Source: Flavobacteriales bacterium (GTDB lineage Bacteria > Bacteroidota > Bacteroidia > Flavobacteriales > Flavobacteriaceae). From it: 64,000 bases of DNA. Made by a program: the position numbers and the translations under genes. Of this stretch, positions 9,751 to 19,540 are shown in pieces; the first letter of the stretch is position 1; each line of letters begins with the position of its first letter. The stretch lies in the NCBI GenBank assembly GCA_011525015.1, contig WTJC01000042.1:40920-104919 (forward strand), read 5' to 3'. The notes beneath the pieces were generated by a model, which was given only the letters and a program-made list of their open reading frames with translations, did not search any database and had not been told where the DNA came from.

Positions 9751-12700
9751 TTAGGCTTCTTCTGTATTTCGAACTTTCACTTGGTAGAATACATTAGGCT
9801 GTGTTCCTACGTGTTCTAACAGGTGATACATTCTGTTGTTTTCTTTTAAATGAGCGATTTCACTTTCATGATCATTAACATCTCCAAATACGATAGCTCC
9901 ATTATCACAGGCTGCAGAACATGCTGTGTTGAACTCACCGTCTTTGATCGCTCTTCCGTCTCGTTTCGCATCGAGTATTGTTTTCTGTGTTCTTTGGATA
10001 CACATTGAACACTTCTCCATCACACCTCTAGAACGAACATTTACATCTGGGTTCAATACCATTCGACCTAGGTCGTTGTTCATATTGAAATCAAACTCAT
10101 CGTTTTGGTTGTATAAGAACCAGTTAAATCTTCTTACTTTATAAGGACAGTTGTTCGCACAATAACGTGTACCGATACATCTGTTGTAAGCCATGTGGTT
10201 TTGACCTTGTCTAGAATGCGAAGTAGCTGCTACTGGACAAACGGTCTCACACGGAGCGTGGTTACAATGCTGACACATTACAGGCTGGAAAGCGACCTGA
10301 GGATTATTTGAAGGATTTTCTAATTCTCCAAATCCACCAAGGCTACCGTTAGATCCAAACAGACCGTCTAAATCTTCTTTTTTCTCATTATCCGCCTCAA
10401 AACTTTCCTCTGAAGAGTAATAGCGATCGATTCTGAGCCAGTGCATATCACGTGAAACTCGAATTTCTCTTTTACCAACAACAGGTACATTGTTTTCAGC
10501 ATGACAAGCGATTACACAAGCACCACAGCCTGTACACGCATTTAAATCGATAGACATGTTAAAGTGGTGTCCTACCGATCGATCAAAGCTGTCCCATAAG
10601 TCAACACTTGAAGCCGGTACTTCTTGGTGATCAAGTGAAACCTGAGGTATTTTATTCCAAACCGCTGCATCCTCATGTAAATAAGAATTCATGTCGGTTT
10701 CTTTGATAATATCACCTCTACCCATTAGTGTTCTCTGCAACTGAACACATGCAAATTCATGCATGCCACTCATTTTTTCAACTTTAACTTGTTGAGATTT
10801 TGAGTTGTTTAGGTATAGTTTAAAGGCATTCACTCCAGTTTGCATCTCTGTTTGAATTCCTGATTTTCTTCCGTAACCAAAGGCTAAACCAAAAGTTCCT
10901 ACAGCCTGACCTGGCTGAACAATCACCGGCACATTCTCTAAAACTTGTTCCCCAACGGTTAACTTAGCATACGAGCCATCTAAACCTCCATTGGCTACAT
11001 ATTCATTTACTAATCCTAACTTTTCAGCATCGGTTTTAGATACGGTTAAATAGTTATCCCATGAGGTTCTGGTAATTGGATCAGGAAATTCTTGTAGCCA
11101 TGGATTGTTCGCTTGACTACCATCACCCATTCCAGTTTTGGCGTATAATACAAGTTCGCTGTCGTTAACTCTAGTGTTCGAAAGTGATCTTGCAGCACTT
11201 AGCTCTTGATCCGCTTCAGTAACGCTTCGACTTAAACTCACATTTTCATCCCGAACGTAAACACCGTCTTGCAATGCCTTGTTCCAAGATGAACCCTCTA
11301 AAATCGAAGTTTCCCAAGTTTGTCTTACAAAGTCGTAATAACTTTCTTCTACTCCTGCCCATTTGAGTAAACAAGCTTCAAATTGACGTGTGTCGAAAAG
11401 TTCTCTAATCACGGGCTGTGTCAAACCGTAAAATCCTGCTTTGACCTGCATGTCTCCCCAAGATTCCATGAAGTGAGAGGCTGCAGCAACAAAGGTTGAT
11501 GCATTTGCTGTCTCATTATTTAAGAAGGCACTTGAAACCGTAAATCCAACCTTGCTCATAGCAGACTGAAAACGATCAGCATCAGGACTGTTGTACAATG
11601 GATTAACCCCATCTAAAAGTAGCATTCCCACTCTAGAGGCTTCCATGTCGTCTAAAAGCGCATTCCACTTTTGAAGACTTCCTTGAGCTGTGTATCTCGG
11701 TTTGTTTGTGTCAAACGCCTCACTTTGAATCATCTCATTGATGGCTAAAGTGATGTACTGAGCCATTTGGTCGTCTAAACCACAAACGACAACGGCCTTA
11801 GTACCTACTGCTTTTATTTTAGAAGCCATAGCACTCACATAAGCATCCATAGAGGCATCTGAACCACCAGAAGCGTCTTGACCTTTTAAAGTGTTGTAAA
11901 GCTTAGCTAATGTTATTTTTTGTTGGTGTTGACTCAGTGGTATACGTTTATCCGCATTTGAACCTGAAAGGGTCATATTAGACTCTAACTGGATGTGGTG
12001 CGACATTGTTCCATTTTCTGGCTTTCTGTGCGCCGTATAGCCTTTACTGTATCCTCCACCTTGCCAATCGCCCAAGAAGTCCGCATCAAATGAAATGATT
12101 ACATCGGCCTTTGAGAAATCGTAATCTGCTAAAGCTCGAACACCGTAACGTTGTTCAAACGCAGAAAGGCTTGAATCTGATGAAATAGCATCGTATACAA
12201 GGTGTTCAAAGTTATCGTACTTCTCTGCAAAAAGAGCCACTAATCTATTATAAGAAGGACTGCTCTTAGTATGACTTACAAGCACTACTTTTTGATCTGA
12301 ATCAGCTAACGCATTTAATCGTGCCGCAACAGCTGTATCTAAATTATCCCATTCAATAGGGGCTCCATTTGCCATTGGACCTTGGATTCTGTTTTTGTCA
12401 TAAAGACTCAAGACAGAAGCCTGAACTCTAGCATTAGCTCCTCCAAGCACCTTAGCACTATCATTATTTTCTACCTTAATAGGACGTCCTTCTCGTGTTT
12501 TTACAAGAACAGAGGCGAAATCGTAACCGTTAGCTATAGAAGTGGCATAGTAATTTGCAACACCAGGCACGATTTCATCTGGCTGAACCACATAGGGTAC
12601 AGATTTTTTGATTGGGCCCTCACAGGCAGCAACTGTAGCTGCAGCCGTGCTAAAACCAACCCACTTTAAAAAATCTCTTCTCGAAGCATTGCTCGAATCA

Positions 12701-12834
12701 AGTTCATTTTTGTCTTCGTAAAATCCAACTACGGGTAAGTCTTCTGTAAACTCGTCTTTCCCTAAAGACTCGATTACTTTAGAATCTCCGTTTAATTCGA
12801 AATCACTTCTCCAGTATTTTTTATTTGAACTCAT
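9751..12834 (-). CDS. actB: Alternative Complex III ActB: molybdopterin-oxidoreductase-like domain plus ferredoxin domain, TAT signal
   Basis: Internal TAT motif SRRDFLKWVGFS; four Fe-S cluster motifs (CTGCGACVIACH, CQHCNHAPCETVCP, CIGTRYCANNCPYKVRRF, CSMCIQRTQ...CSAACDNGAIVFGD). Confidence 0.95.
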   Translation of the reverse strand: MSSNKKYWRSDFELNGDSKVIESLGKDEFTEDLPVVGFYEDKNELDSSNASRRDFLKWVGFSTAAATVAACEGPIKKSVPYVVQPDEIVPGVANYYATSIANGYDFASVLVKTREGRPIKVENNDSAKVLGGANARVQASVLSLYDKNRIQGPMANGAPIEWDNLDTAVAARLNALADSDQKVVLVSHTKSSPSYNRLVALFAEKYDNFEHLVYDAISSDSSLSAFEQRYGVRALADYDFSKADVIISFDADFLGDWQGGGYSKGYTAHRKPENGTMSHHIQLESNMTLSGSNADKRIPLSQHQQKITLAKLYNTLKGQDASGGSDASMDAYVSAMASKIKAVGTKAVVVCGLDDQMAQYITLAINEMIQSEAFDTNKPRYTAQGSLQKWNALLDDMEASRVGMLLLDGVNPLYNSPDADRFQSAMSKVGFTVSSAFLNNETANASTFVAAASHFMESWGDMQVKAGFYGLTQPVIRELFDTRQFEACLLKWAGVEESYYDFVRQTWETSILEGSSWNKALQDGVYVRDENVSLSRSVTEADQELSAARSLSNTRVNDSELVLYAKTGMGDGSQANNPWLQEFPDPITRTSWDNYLTVSKTDAEKLGLVNEYVANGGLDGSYAKLTVGEQVLENVPVIVQPGQAVGTFGLAFGYGRKSGIQTEMQTGVNAFKLYLNNSKSQQVKVEKMSGMHEFACVQLQRTLMGRGDIIKETDMNSYLHEDAAVWNKIPQVSLDHQEVPASSVDLWDSFDRSVGHHFNMSIDLNACTGCGACVIACHAENNVPVVGKREIRVSRDMHWLRIDRYYSSEESFEADNEKKEDLDGLFGSNGSLGGFGELENPSNNPQVAFQPVMCQHCNHAPCETVCPVAATSHSRQGQNHMAYNRCIGTRYCANNCPYKVRRFNWFLYNQNDEFDFNMNNDLGRMVLNPDVNVRSRGVMEKCSMCIQRTQKTILDAKRDGRAIKDGEFNTACSAACDNGAIVFGDVNDHESEIAHLKENNRMYHLLEHVGTQPNVFYQVKVRNTEEA

Positions 12835-12853
12835 GGTTTAGTTGTAATGCTTT

Positions 12854-14206
12854 TTAATAATGACACTTTCCACATTCTAGGCCTCCCATTTGGGCCGCTG
12901 TTAATTCCTCAACACCGTACTTTTTAGACAGTGCCTCGTGTATTTTCTCGTAATACGGATTGTCGGTTAAGGCTACGTTGGTTTCCCTGTGACAATTAAT
13001 ACACCATCCCATTGTTAATGGACTGTATTGATACATGATTTCCATTTCTTCAACAGGTCCGTGGCAGGTTTGACACTCTACACCTGCAACACTGTAGTGC
13101 TGAGAGTGATTGAAATAAGCAAAGTCTGGCAGGTTGTGTATTCTTACCCATTCAACTGGCTGAGCTTCGCCTGTGTAGGATTGTGTTTCTTCATCCCATC
13201 CAACAGCCTTGTACAATTTCTTGATTTCGTTGGTGTAAAACTCATTGGTGTAACCATTAGCCAAATCCTCTTTTGAAGGACCTTCTGGATTTCCCTTGTA
13301 CTCGTAAATCGACTTATGACAATTCATACACACGTTGAGTGAAGGAATTCCCGAATGTTTTGAAACTCGAGCTGAGGAATGGCAATACGTACATTCAATT
13401 TTATTATCTCCAGCATGAATCTTGTGTGAATAGTGAATAGGTTGAACTGGAGCATATCCCTGATCGATACCTACTTGCATCATGTAAGCATAAGCGTAGT
13501 ATGCGCTCATGAGGAGCAAGACCACTACAGAAACAAACATCAAAAACTGATTTTGAATGAACGCCTTCCAAATTGGGGTTCTTGCAGGTTTTTCTTCTTT
13601 TATTTCAACGCCTGATAATTGAGCAAAACGCTTCAAAGTGCGCTGAACCGTAAATAGCATAATCACAAGCACCGCTAAAACCAATGCAAGGATGGCTAGT
13701 ATCAATTCGTCTGCAATGCCAGATTCTGCAACAACAACCTGAGCTTCTGTTGCAGCTGCAGCAGCTACTGGCGCAGGCGGTGGCGCCGCAGTGTAAGCTA
13801 GTATATTGTCAATATCTGCATTACTTAAAGTAGGAAAAGCCGTCATAGCGGCTTTGTTGTATTCGTTGTAAATTTTATTGGCGTAAGCATCTCCAGAGGC
13901 GATCATTCCTGCAGAGTTCTTAATCCATGCATAGAGCCATTCTTTGTCGAGGCCTTCATCTTCGCTTAAACGAGTCTCAACATTCGCCAATGCAGGACCT
14001 GTCATTTTTCTATTGAGCGCATGACAAGCCGCACAATTTTGGTTAAAGAGTTGTTTACCCGCTGTCGGATCACCACCTAAATCAGCTGAGGCTTCAGCGG
14101 TGTCTTGTGCGAAAGCAGCAAAAGTAAACACTAAAAATACGAGTGCAGTTTTAAAAATATGGTTTAATACTGGCAGGTTTTGGTTTGAGTTTGTTCTCAT
14201 ACTCAA
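12854..14206 (-). CDS. actA: Alternative Complex III ActA: N-terminal monoheme cytochrome c domain fused to pentaheme cytochrome c domain
   Basis: Six CXXCH motifs: CAACH, CTYCH, CMNCH, CQTCH, CINCH, CGKCH; signal/TM segments. Confidence 0.93.
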   Translation of the reverse strand: MSMRTNSNQNLPVLNHIFKTALVFLVFTFAAFAQDTAEASADLGGDPTAGKQLFNQNCAACHALNRKMTGPALANVETRLSEDEGLDKEWLYAWIKNSAGMIASGDAYANKIYNEYNKAAMTAFPTLSNADIDNILAYTAAPPPAPVAAAAATEAQVVVAESGIADELILAILALVLAVLVIMLFTVQRTLKRFAQLSGVEIKEEKPARTPIWKAFIQNQFLMFVSVVVLLLMSAYYAYAYMMQVGIDQGYAPVQPIHYSHKIHAGDNKIECTYCHSSARVSKHSGIPSLNVCMNCHKSIYEYKGNPEGPSKEDLANGYTNEFYTNEIKKLYKAVGWDEETQSYTGEAQPVEWVRIHNLPDFAYFNHSQHYSVAGVECQTCHGPVEEMEIMYQYSPLTMGWCINCHRETNVALTDNPYYEKIHEALSKKYGVEELTAAQMGGLECGKCHY

Positions 14207-14281
14207 TTAATTGCTATCTATTTTAAGGCTTTCGGTGGAATGCGTTTTGTCTATGCAAAAACACCCCTTGAAATTTGGCCT

Positions 14282-14312
14282 CAAAAATAAGACTCAGACC
14301 TTGTATTTTAAA
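14282..14312 (-). promoter_or_regulatory. Candidate Bacteroidota-type promoter for the act-cox operon (TTTA-N19-TATTTTTG)
   Basis: Minus strand reads TATTTTTG (complement of 14282-14289), with TTTA exactly 19 nt upstream (consensus TTTG-N19-TAnnTTTG). Located about 75 nt upstream of actA. Confidence 0.45.
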
Positions 14313-14417
14313 ACCTTTAAAAGAAGTAGTTTACAATTTATATTGATTCTAAATAAGGTGATTTTGGAGAAAAAATTAAACAAAATTTCTCAATTTTATA
14401 GCGTAAAAAAAATCGCT

Positions 14418-14801
14418 ATGAAGTTCTATTTTTCGCTTCTTTTTCTCTCAGTCTTTTTTTCTCAAACGCTGCACGCTCAAAATGAAGGCGTAATCGCTGA
14501 TTATCAGCAAGAAAGACTAGAAGATGAACCTGAAAAAATGAAAGCACTCTTCGAAAACTACACCTCGCTTCGAACTCAAGAGAGCAGTTATCAAATTCAA
14601 TTGGGGTTTGGTTCTTATACAAAAGCCCAAGATTTGTTGAAGCAAGCGAATGAAATTTTTGGAGAATTTGACAGTAGAATTGAATTCCAAACTCCTACCT
14701 ACAGAGTTCGTTTAGGTAACTTTAACGATCGACTAGAAGCAGAGCGAATTTTTGCAGAAATACGCAAAAAATTCCCTTCGGCTATACTCATCAAACCCTA
14801 A
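14418..14801 (+). CDS. Secreted SPOR-domain protein
   Basis: Signal peptide MKFYFSLLFLSVFFSQTLHAQ; SPOR-like 'YQIQLGFGSYTKAQDLLKQA...YRVRLGNFNDRLEAERIFAEIRKKFPSAILI'. The ORF-track start (14211) is probably too far upstream. Confidence 0.85.
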   Translation: MKFYFSLLFLSVFFSQTLHAQNEGVIADYQQERLEDEPEKMKALFENYTSLRTQESSYQIQLGFGSYTKAQDLLKQANEIFGEFDSRIEFQTPTYRVRLGNFNDRLEAERIFAEIRKKFPSAILIKP

Positions 14802-14808
14802 AAACGAT

Positions 14809-17517
14809 TTATAACTTTTTCTGAACTGCAACTTCTTGGTAGGCCTCAATAGTGTCTTCGAGCTTTAAGTCGTTGTAGTTTTTAATTTGCATTCCGCAGT
14901 CATATCCTTTGGCGACTTCTTTAACATCGTCTTTAAAACGTTTTAAAGATGCCAATTCACCGTCGAACACCACTACGCCTTCACGAATCAACCTCACCTT
15001 AGAGTTTCTGAAGATCTTCCCTGTTAAGACCATACAACCGGCAATAGTTCCAATCTTTGAAATCTTAAAGGTCTCTCTAATTTCAGCCGTACCTGTGACT
15101 TCTTCTTTCATCTCAGGACTCAACATACCTTCCATGGCCGATTTGATGTCATCTATCGCAGCATAAATAATAGAGTAAGTTCTAATATCAATTTCTTCTT
15201 TTTCGGCAAGAGCTCTTGCATTAGACATAGGCCTTACGTTAAATCCGATGATAATCGCTTCAGAAGCTGTCGCTAACAAAACATCAGATTCTGTGATAGC
15301 TCCAACACCTTTGTGAATGATATTAACTTGAATTTCTTCGGTAGACAACTTTTGAAAAGAATCAGTCAGTGCTTCTACTGATCCATCCACGTCACCTTTT
15401 AAAATGATATTGAGTTCTTGGAAATCTCCGAGTGCAATACGGCGACCGATTTCGTCTAAGGTAATATGGCGCTGTGTTCGCACATTTTGTTCTCGTTGTA
15501 ATTGTGCTCTTTTGGTTGCGATTTGCTTAGCCTCGCGCTCATCTCGTATCACGTTGAACTTATCTCCCGCTTGAGGAGCTCCATCAAGTCCTAAAATCGA
15601 GATTGGAGTAGCTGGACCAGCTTCTTTAATTGGCTTGCCTCTTTCATCTTGCATTGCTCTAACCTTACCGCTACAGGTACCTGCCAAGACATAATCTCCT
15701 ATTTTCAGGTTACCGTTTTGCACCAATACCGTTGATACATATCCTCTACCCTTATCTAAAAAGGCTTCTACTACAGAACCAATTGCGTCGCGTTTGTAAT
15801 TCGCCTTCAGCTCTAATAATTCTGATTCTAACAGCACTTTTTCGAGTAATTCATTAACACCTTCACCCGTCTTGGCAGAAATGTCATGTGATTGAATCTT
15901 ACCTCCCCAATCTTCGACCAGTAAATTCATTTGTGCCAGTCCTTCTTTTATCTTATCTGGGTTAGCTGTAGGTCGATCAATTTTGTTTATCGCAAAAACG
16001 ATAGGAACGTCAGCTGCTTGAGCGTGTGCAATGGCTTCTTTGGTCTGCGGCATAATATCATCATCCGCTGCGATTACAATAATCACGATATCGGTTACCT
16101 GAGCTCCTCTTGCACGCATGGCTGTAAAGGCCTCGTGTCCGGGAGTATCTAAAAAGGTCATTTTTTGACCACTTTCAAGGGTTACCGCATATGCTCCAAT
16201 ATGCTGTGTGATTCCACCACTCTCACCTGCGATAACATTTTCTTCTCGGATGTAATCTAAAAGAGATGTTTTACCGTGATCAACGTGTCCCATTACAGTC
16301 ACAATAGGAGCTCTTGGCTCTAAATCTTCAGGATTATCTTCGACATCTACCTCTATAGATTCTTCGATTTCCGCTGTAATAAATTCAACTTCAAAACCGA
16401 ATTCTTCAGCTACAATCACCAAAGTTTCTGCGTCTAATCGTTGATTGAGCGTTACCATGATTCCCAAAGACATACAAGCAGAGATGATCTGAGTTGTAGA
16501 AACATCCATCATAGTGGCCAGTTCGTTTACCGTAACAAACTCAGTGACCTTAAGGATTTTGCTTTCAATTTCTTGTTGTTCTAAATCGAGCTCAGACTGC
16601 TTTTTGTGCAAATCTCTTTTCTCTCTTCTGTACTTTGCTCCTTTACCTTTCGACGATTTACCTTGAAGTTTCTCAAGGGTTTCTCTAACCTGCTTTTGAA
16701 CTTCTTCTTCGGTAGGCTCTACCTTTTGAACTCCAGATTTAGGTCTGGTTTTACCTCCTCGTCTATTTTGATTTTTTTGGTCTCTTCCTTGATTATTATC
16801 CGAAACAATACGCTTGCGTTTGCGTTTTTTATTGTCTCTATCTTGATTCTTATCCTTTGAAGTTTCCTCTTGTTTTTTCTTTTTCTCGAATTGAGTTAAA
16901 TCAATTTTTGCTCCAGTCAGCTTAATTCCACTGAGCTTTTGATACTGCGTTTGTATCGACTCATTTTCTTCAGCACCCTCTTTGGCTTGAGCAGGGGCAA
17001 CTTCATTTACTTTAGGAGCCGCAGCCTCAGTCTTTTGATCTGCGCTTTTTTGAGTTGTACTTTCTTCAGTGCTCTTTGGAGCAACCTCTTCTGTTTTTGA
17101 AGCAGGTTTTGGTTGTTCATCTGCCTGCTCTTCTTTTGTAGCTTTGGCTTTTCCGCCTTCTTCTAAATCAATTTTACCTACAGCTTTAGGTTTAGTGATT
17201 TCAGCTTTGGCCTTGATGATTTCCTCTGATTTTTTTTCTCGAGCAATGCGCTTCTCCTCTTGTTCTTGTTCTATCTGAAGCCTTAAAGCCTCTTTTTCTT
17301 TGCGCTGTTCCTCTCCAACTTCTTGAGACGCCACTTTTTTGGACATATCTGTTTGAAATTCGTCCAATAAAATTTGGTAAACCTCATTTGAAATTTTAGT
17401 CGTTGGTCTCGCTTCGATCTCAACTCCTTTTGTTTTCAAATGGTCTACTGCCCTATCAAGAGAAATGTTTAATTCTCTTAGAACTTTATTTAACCTTATG
17501 GTTGGCGTGTCGCTCAT
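14809..17517 (-). CDS. infB: Translation initiation factor IF-2
   Basis: [48 protein letters not shown]; long charged N-terminus. Confidence 0.98.
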   Translation of the reverse strand: MSDTPTIRLNKVLRELNISLDRAVDHLKTKGVEIEARPTTKISNEVYQILLDEFQTDMSKKVASQEVGEEQRKEKEALRLQIEQEQEEKRIAREKKSEEIIKAKAEITKPKAVGKIDLEEGGKAKATKEEQADEQPKPASKTEEVAPKSTEESTTQKSADQKTEAAAPKVNEVAPAQAKEGAEENESIQTQYQKLSGIKLTGAKIDLTQFEKKKKQEETSKDKNQDRDNKKRKRKRIVSDNNQGRDQKNQNRRGGKTRPKSGVQKVEPTEEEVQKQVRETLEKLQGKSSKGKGAKYRREKRDLHKKQSELDLEQQEIESKILKVTEFVTVNELATMMDVSTTQIISACMSLGIMVTLNQRLDAETLVIVAEEFGFEVEFITAEIEESIEVDVEDNPEDLEPRAPIVTVMGHVDHGKTSLLDYIREENVIAGESGGITQHIGAYAVTLESGQKMTFLDTPGHEAFTAMRARGAQVTDIVIIVIAADDDIMPQTKEAIAHAQAADVPIVFAINKIDRPTANPDKIKEGLAQMNLLVEDWGGKIQSHDISAKTGEGVNELLEKVLLESELLELKANYKRDAIGSVVEAFLDKGRGYVSTVLVQNGNLKIGDYVLAGTCSGKVRAMQDERGKPIKEAGPATPISILGLDGAPQAGDKFNVIRDEREAKQIATKRAQLQREQNVRTQRHITLDEIGRRIALGDFQELNIILKGDVDGSVEALTDSFQKLSTEEIQVNIIHKGVGAITESDVLLATASEAIIIGFNVRPMSNARALAEKEEIDIRTYSIIYAAIDDIKSAMEGMLSPEMKEEVTGTAEIRETFKISKIGTIAGCMVLTGKIFRNSKVRLIREGVVVFDGELASLKRFKDDVKEVAKGYDCGMQIKNYNDLKLEDTIEAYQEVAVQKKL

Positions 17518-17582
17518 ATAGTTGTTATCTCTTTTCTGTTCGGCCTATATCTTTCGCTTGTTTACAAATATAACCGCTTAAT

Positions 17583-18815
17583 TTATTCTTCAAATTCAGC
17601 CTTCAATATTTTGAGGACTTCATTGATGGTTTCTTCTTCTAAATCTGTTCTCTTTACTAAATCAGCCGCATCTAATTCTAAAACACTTCGAGCCGTATCG
17701 AGTCCAATTTTTTGGAATTCTTTAATGATCCAGCTATCGATTTCATCTGAAAACTCTGTTAACTCAACATCCTCTTCTACTCCTTCTCTGAACACATCTA
17801 TTTCGTAGCCTGTCAATTGTCCTGCTAAACGAATGTTATGTCCACCTCTACCAATAGCCTTAGAAACTTCCTCAGGTTTCAAATACACCTGGGCTGTTTT
17901 CTTTTCTTCGTCAATTTTCACGCTGCTGATACGAGCAGGTGACAAAGCCCTTGTAATCAGTAATTGTTGGTTATTCGTGTGGTTGATCACGTCGATATTT
18001 TCATTGCCTAACTCTCTCACAATTCCGTGAATTCGAGAACCTTTCATTCCCACACAAGCTCCTACAGGATCAATTCTATCGTCATAAGAATCAACTGCAA
18101 CCTTGGCTTTTTCACCTGGAATTCGAACCGCTTTTTTGATGGTGATTAATCCGTCAAACACCTCTGGTATTTCTTGGAAGAACAATTGCTCTAAGAACTT
18201 CGGCGATGTTCTCGACAAGATAATAGAAGGCTTAGATCCTTTGAGCTCTACCGATTCGATTACCCCTCTTACATTGTCTCCTTTTCTAAAGAAATCTGAT
18301 GGAATTTGTCGGTCTTTTGGAAGGATGATTTCATTTCCTTCGTCATCGAGAAGAATTACTGCCTTATGTCTTATATGATGAACCTCAGCCGTATAAATTT
18401 CACCTTCTAAATCTTTGAACTGCTTGTAAATAGTTGTGTTGTCGTGCTCGTGAATTCGTGAAATTAAATTTTGACGCAAAGAGAGAATAGCTCTTCTCCC
18501 TAAATCTAACAATTTAACTTCCTCAGAAACATCTTCACCAACCTCAAAGTCAGGTTCTATCTTTCTAGCCTCGGTCAATGAAATTTCTTCATTGGGTTCC
18601 TCAACCATACCATCTTCTACAACGATGCGGTTTCTCCAAATTTCTAAATCTCCTTTATCGGGATTAATAATGATATCAAAGTTTTCGTCTGAACCAAATT
18701 TTTTCTTCAATGCATTTCGAAATACATCTTCTAAAATAGCCATTAGCGTTACTCTGTCAATAAACTTGTCGTCTTTAAACTCCGAAAAAGACTCAATTAA
18801 AGCTAGATTTTCCAT
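17583..18815 (-). CDS. nusA: Transcription termination/antitermination factor NusA
   Basis: NusA N-terminal, S1 and KH signatures (RIDPVGACVGMKGSRIHGIVRELGNENIDV; SKAIGRGGHNIRLAGQLTGYEIDV). Confidence 0.97.
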   Translation of the reverse strand: MENLALIESFSEFKDDKFIDRVTLMAILEDVFRNALKKKFGSDENFDIIINPDKGDLEIWRNRIVVEDGMVEEPNEEISLTEARKIEPDFEVGEDVSEEVKLLDLGRRAILSLRQNLISRIHEHDNTTIYKQFKDLEGEIYTAEVHHIRHKAVILLDDEGNEIILPKDRQIPSDFFRKGDNVRGVIESVELKGSKPSIILSRTSPKFLEQLFFQEIPEVFDGLITIKKAVRIPGEKAKVAVDSYDDRIDPVGACVGMKGSRIHGIVRELGNENIDVINHTNNQQLLITRALSPARISSVKIDEEKKTAQVYLKPEEVSKAIGRGGHNIRLAGQLTGYEIDVFREGVEEDVELTEFSDEIDSWIIKEFQKIGLDTARSVLELDAADLVKRTDLEEETINEVLKILKAEFEE

Positions 18816-18829
18816 TTAGTCATTTATCA

Positions 18830-19294
18830 TTAAAAAGTGATGAGCACTTTCGCTTTTTCAATGTGCTCAAATTCTATTTTTTTTTGTTGCGTTACTGTTC
18901 TCTTCCCTTTTCCGATTTCTTTAGGCACCCTTTCATTCCATTCAAGGGTGATTTCATCTTCTTGGGCCTCAATTAGTTTTCCTTTGTACTCCTCACCTGC
19001 CGTTTTGACTTCGAGTTTTCGCCCAATATGTTTGGGGTACTGACGAAATTTGACTAATGGTGACGTCGCACCACAAGATGATACTTGAAGCGAAAAATCT
19101 TCCTCTTCACGATCTAAATTGTGTTCAATTGCTCGGCTGATGTCTATACAATCTTGAACAGAAACTAAAGTATCCCCATCCAACGTAATATGTATGTGAT
19201 GATCTGCACCCACAGAAAAGTCTACCACAAATAAGTCAGAACGCTCAGTGAGCGCCTTCTCTAACAAATCATCAACCTTCTGCTTGAGCAACAT
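18830..19294 (-). CDS. rimP: Ribosome maturation factor RimP
   Basis: MLLKQKVDDLLEKALTERSDLFVVDFSVGADHHIHITLDGD...VSSCGATSPLVKFRQYPKHIGRKLEVKT; position before nusA-infB. Start set at 19294; the track ORF extends to 19360 through a hairpin. Confidence 0.93.
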   Translation of the reverse strand: MLLKQKVDDLLEKALTERSDLFVVDFSVGADHHIHITLDGDTLVSVQDCIDISRAIEHNLDREEEDFSLQVSSCGATSPLVKFRQYPKHIGRKLEVKTAGEEYKGKLIEAQEDEITLEWNERVPKEIGKGKRTVTQQKKIEFEHIEKAKVLITF

Positions 19295-19300
19295 ATAATT

Positions 19301-19328
19301 TAATAAAAGAGGGGACCGCAGTCCCCTC
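19301..19328 (-). terminator. Terminator/attenuator-like hairpin between tRNA-Gln and rimP
   Basis: Perfect 8-bp stem GAGGGGAC/GTCCCCTC (19309-19316 with 19321-19328), 4-nt loop, followed on the minus strand by TTTTATTAAATTAT and then the rimP ATG at 19294. Confidence 0.8.
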
Positions 19329-19375
19329 ATCATTTTTCGAATTACGTTGTAAATGTACACAATTTAATTCATCTG

Positions 19376-19447
19376 TTGGCCTACAAGGACTCGAACCTTG
19401 AACGACTGAACCAAAATCAGCTGTGTTACCAATTACACCATAGGCCA
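19376..19447 (-). tRNA. tRNA-Gln (anticodon TTG)
   Basis: Reverse complement TGGCCTATGGTGTAATTGGTAACACAGCTGATTTTGGTTCAGTCGTTCAAGGTTCGAGTCCTTGTAGGCCAA folds as a cloverleaf: acceptor TGGCCTA/TAGGCCA, T-loop GGTTCGAGTCC, anticodon loop TTTTGGT. Confidence 0.97.
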
Positions 19448-19540
19448 GCACCATAATGCGGCTGCAAATTTAAACTATTCTTATAATTTCCAAAAACTAT
19501 TTTTTGGTATTTTCGCCAATGGTCTTTTAACTCATGACAA

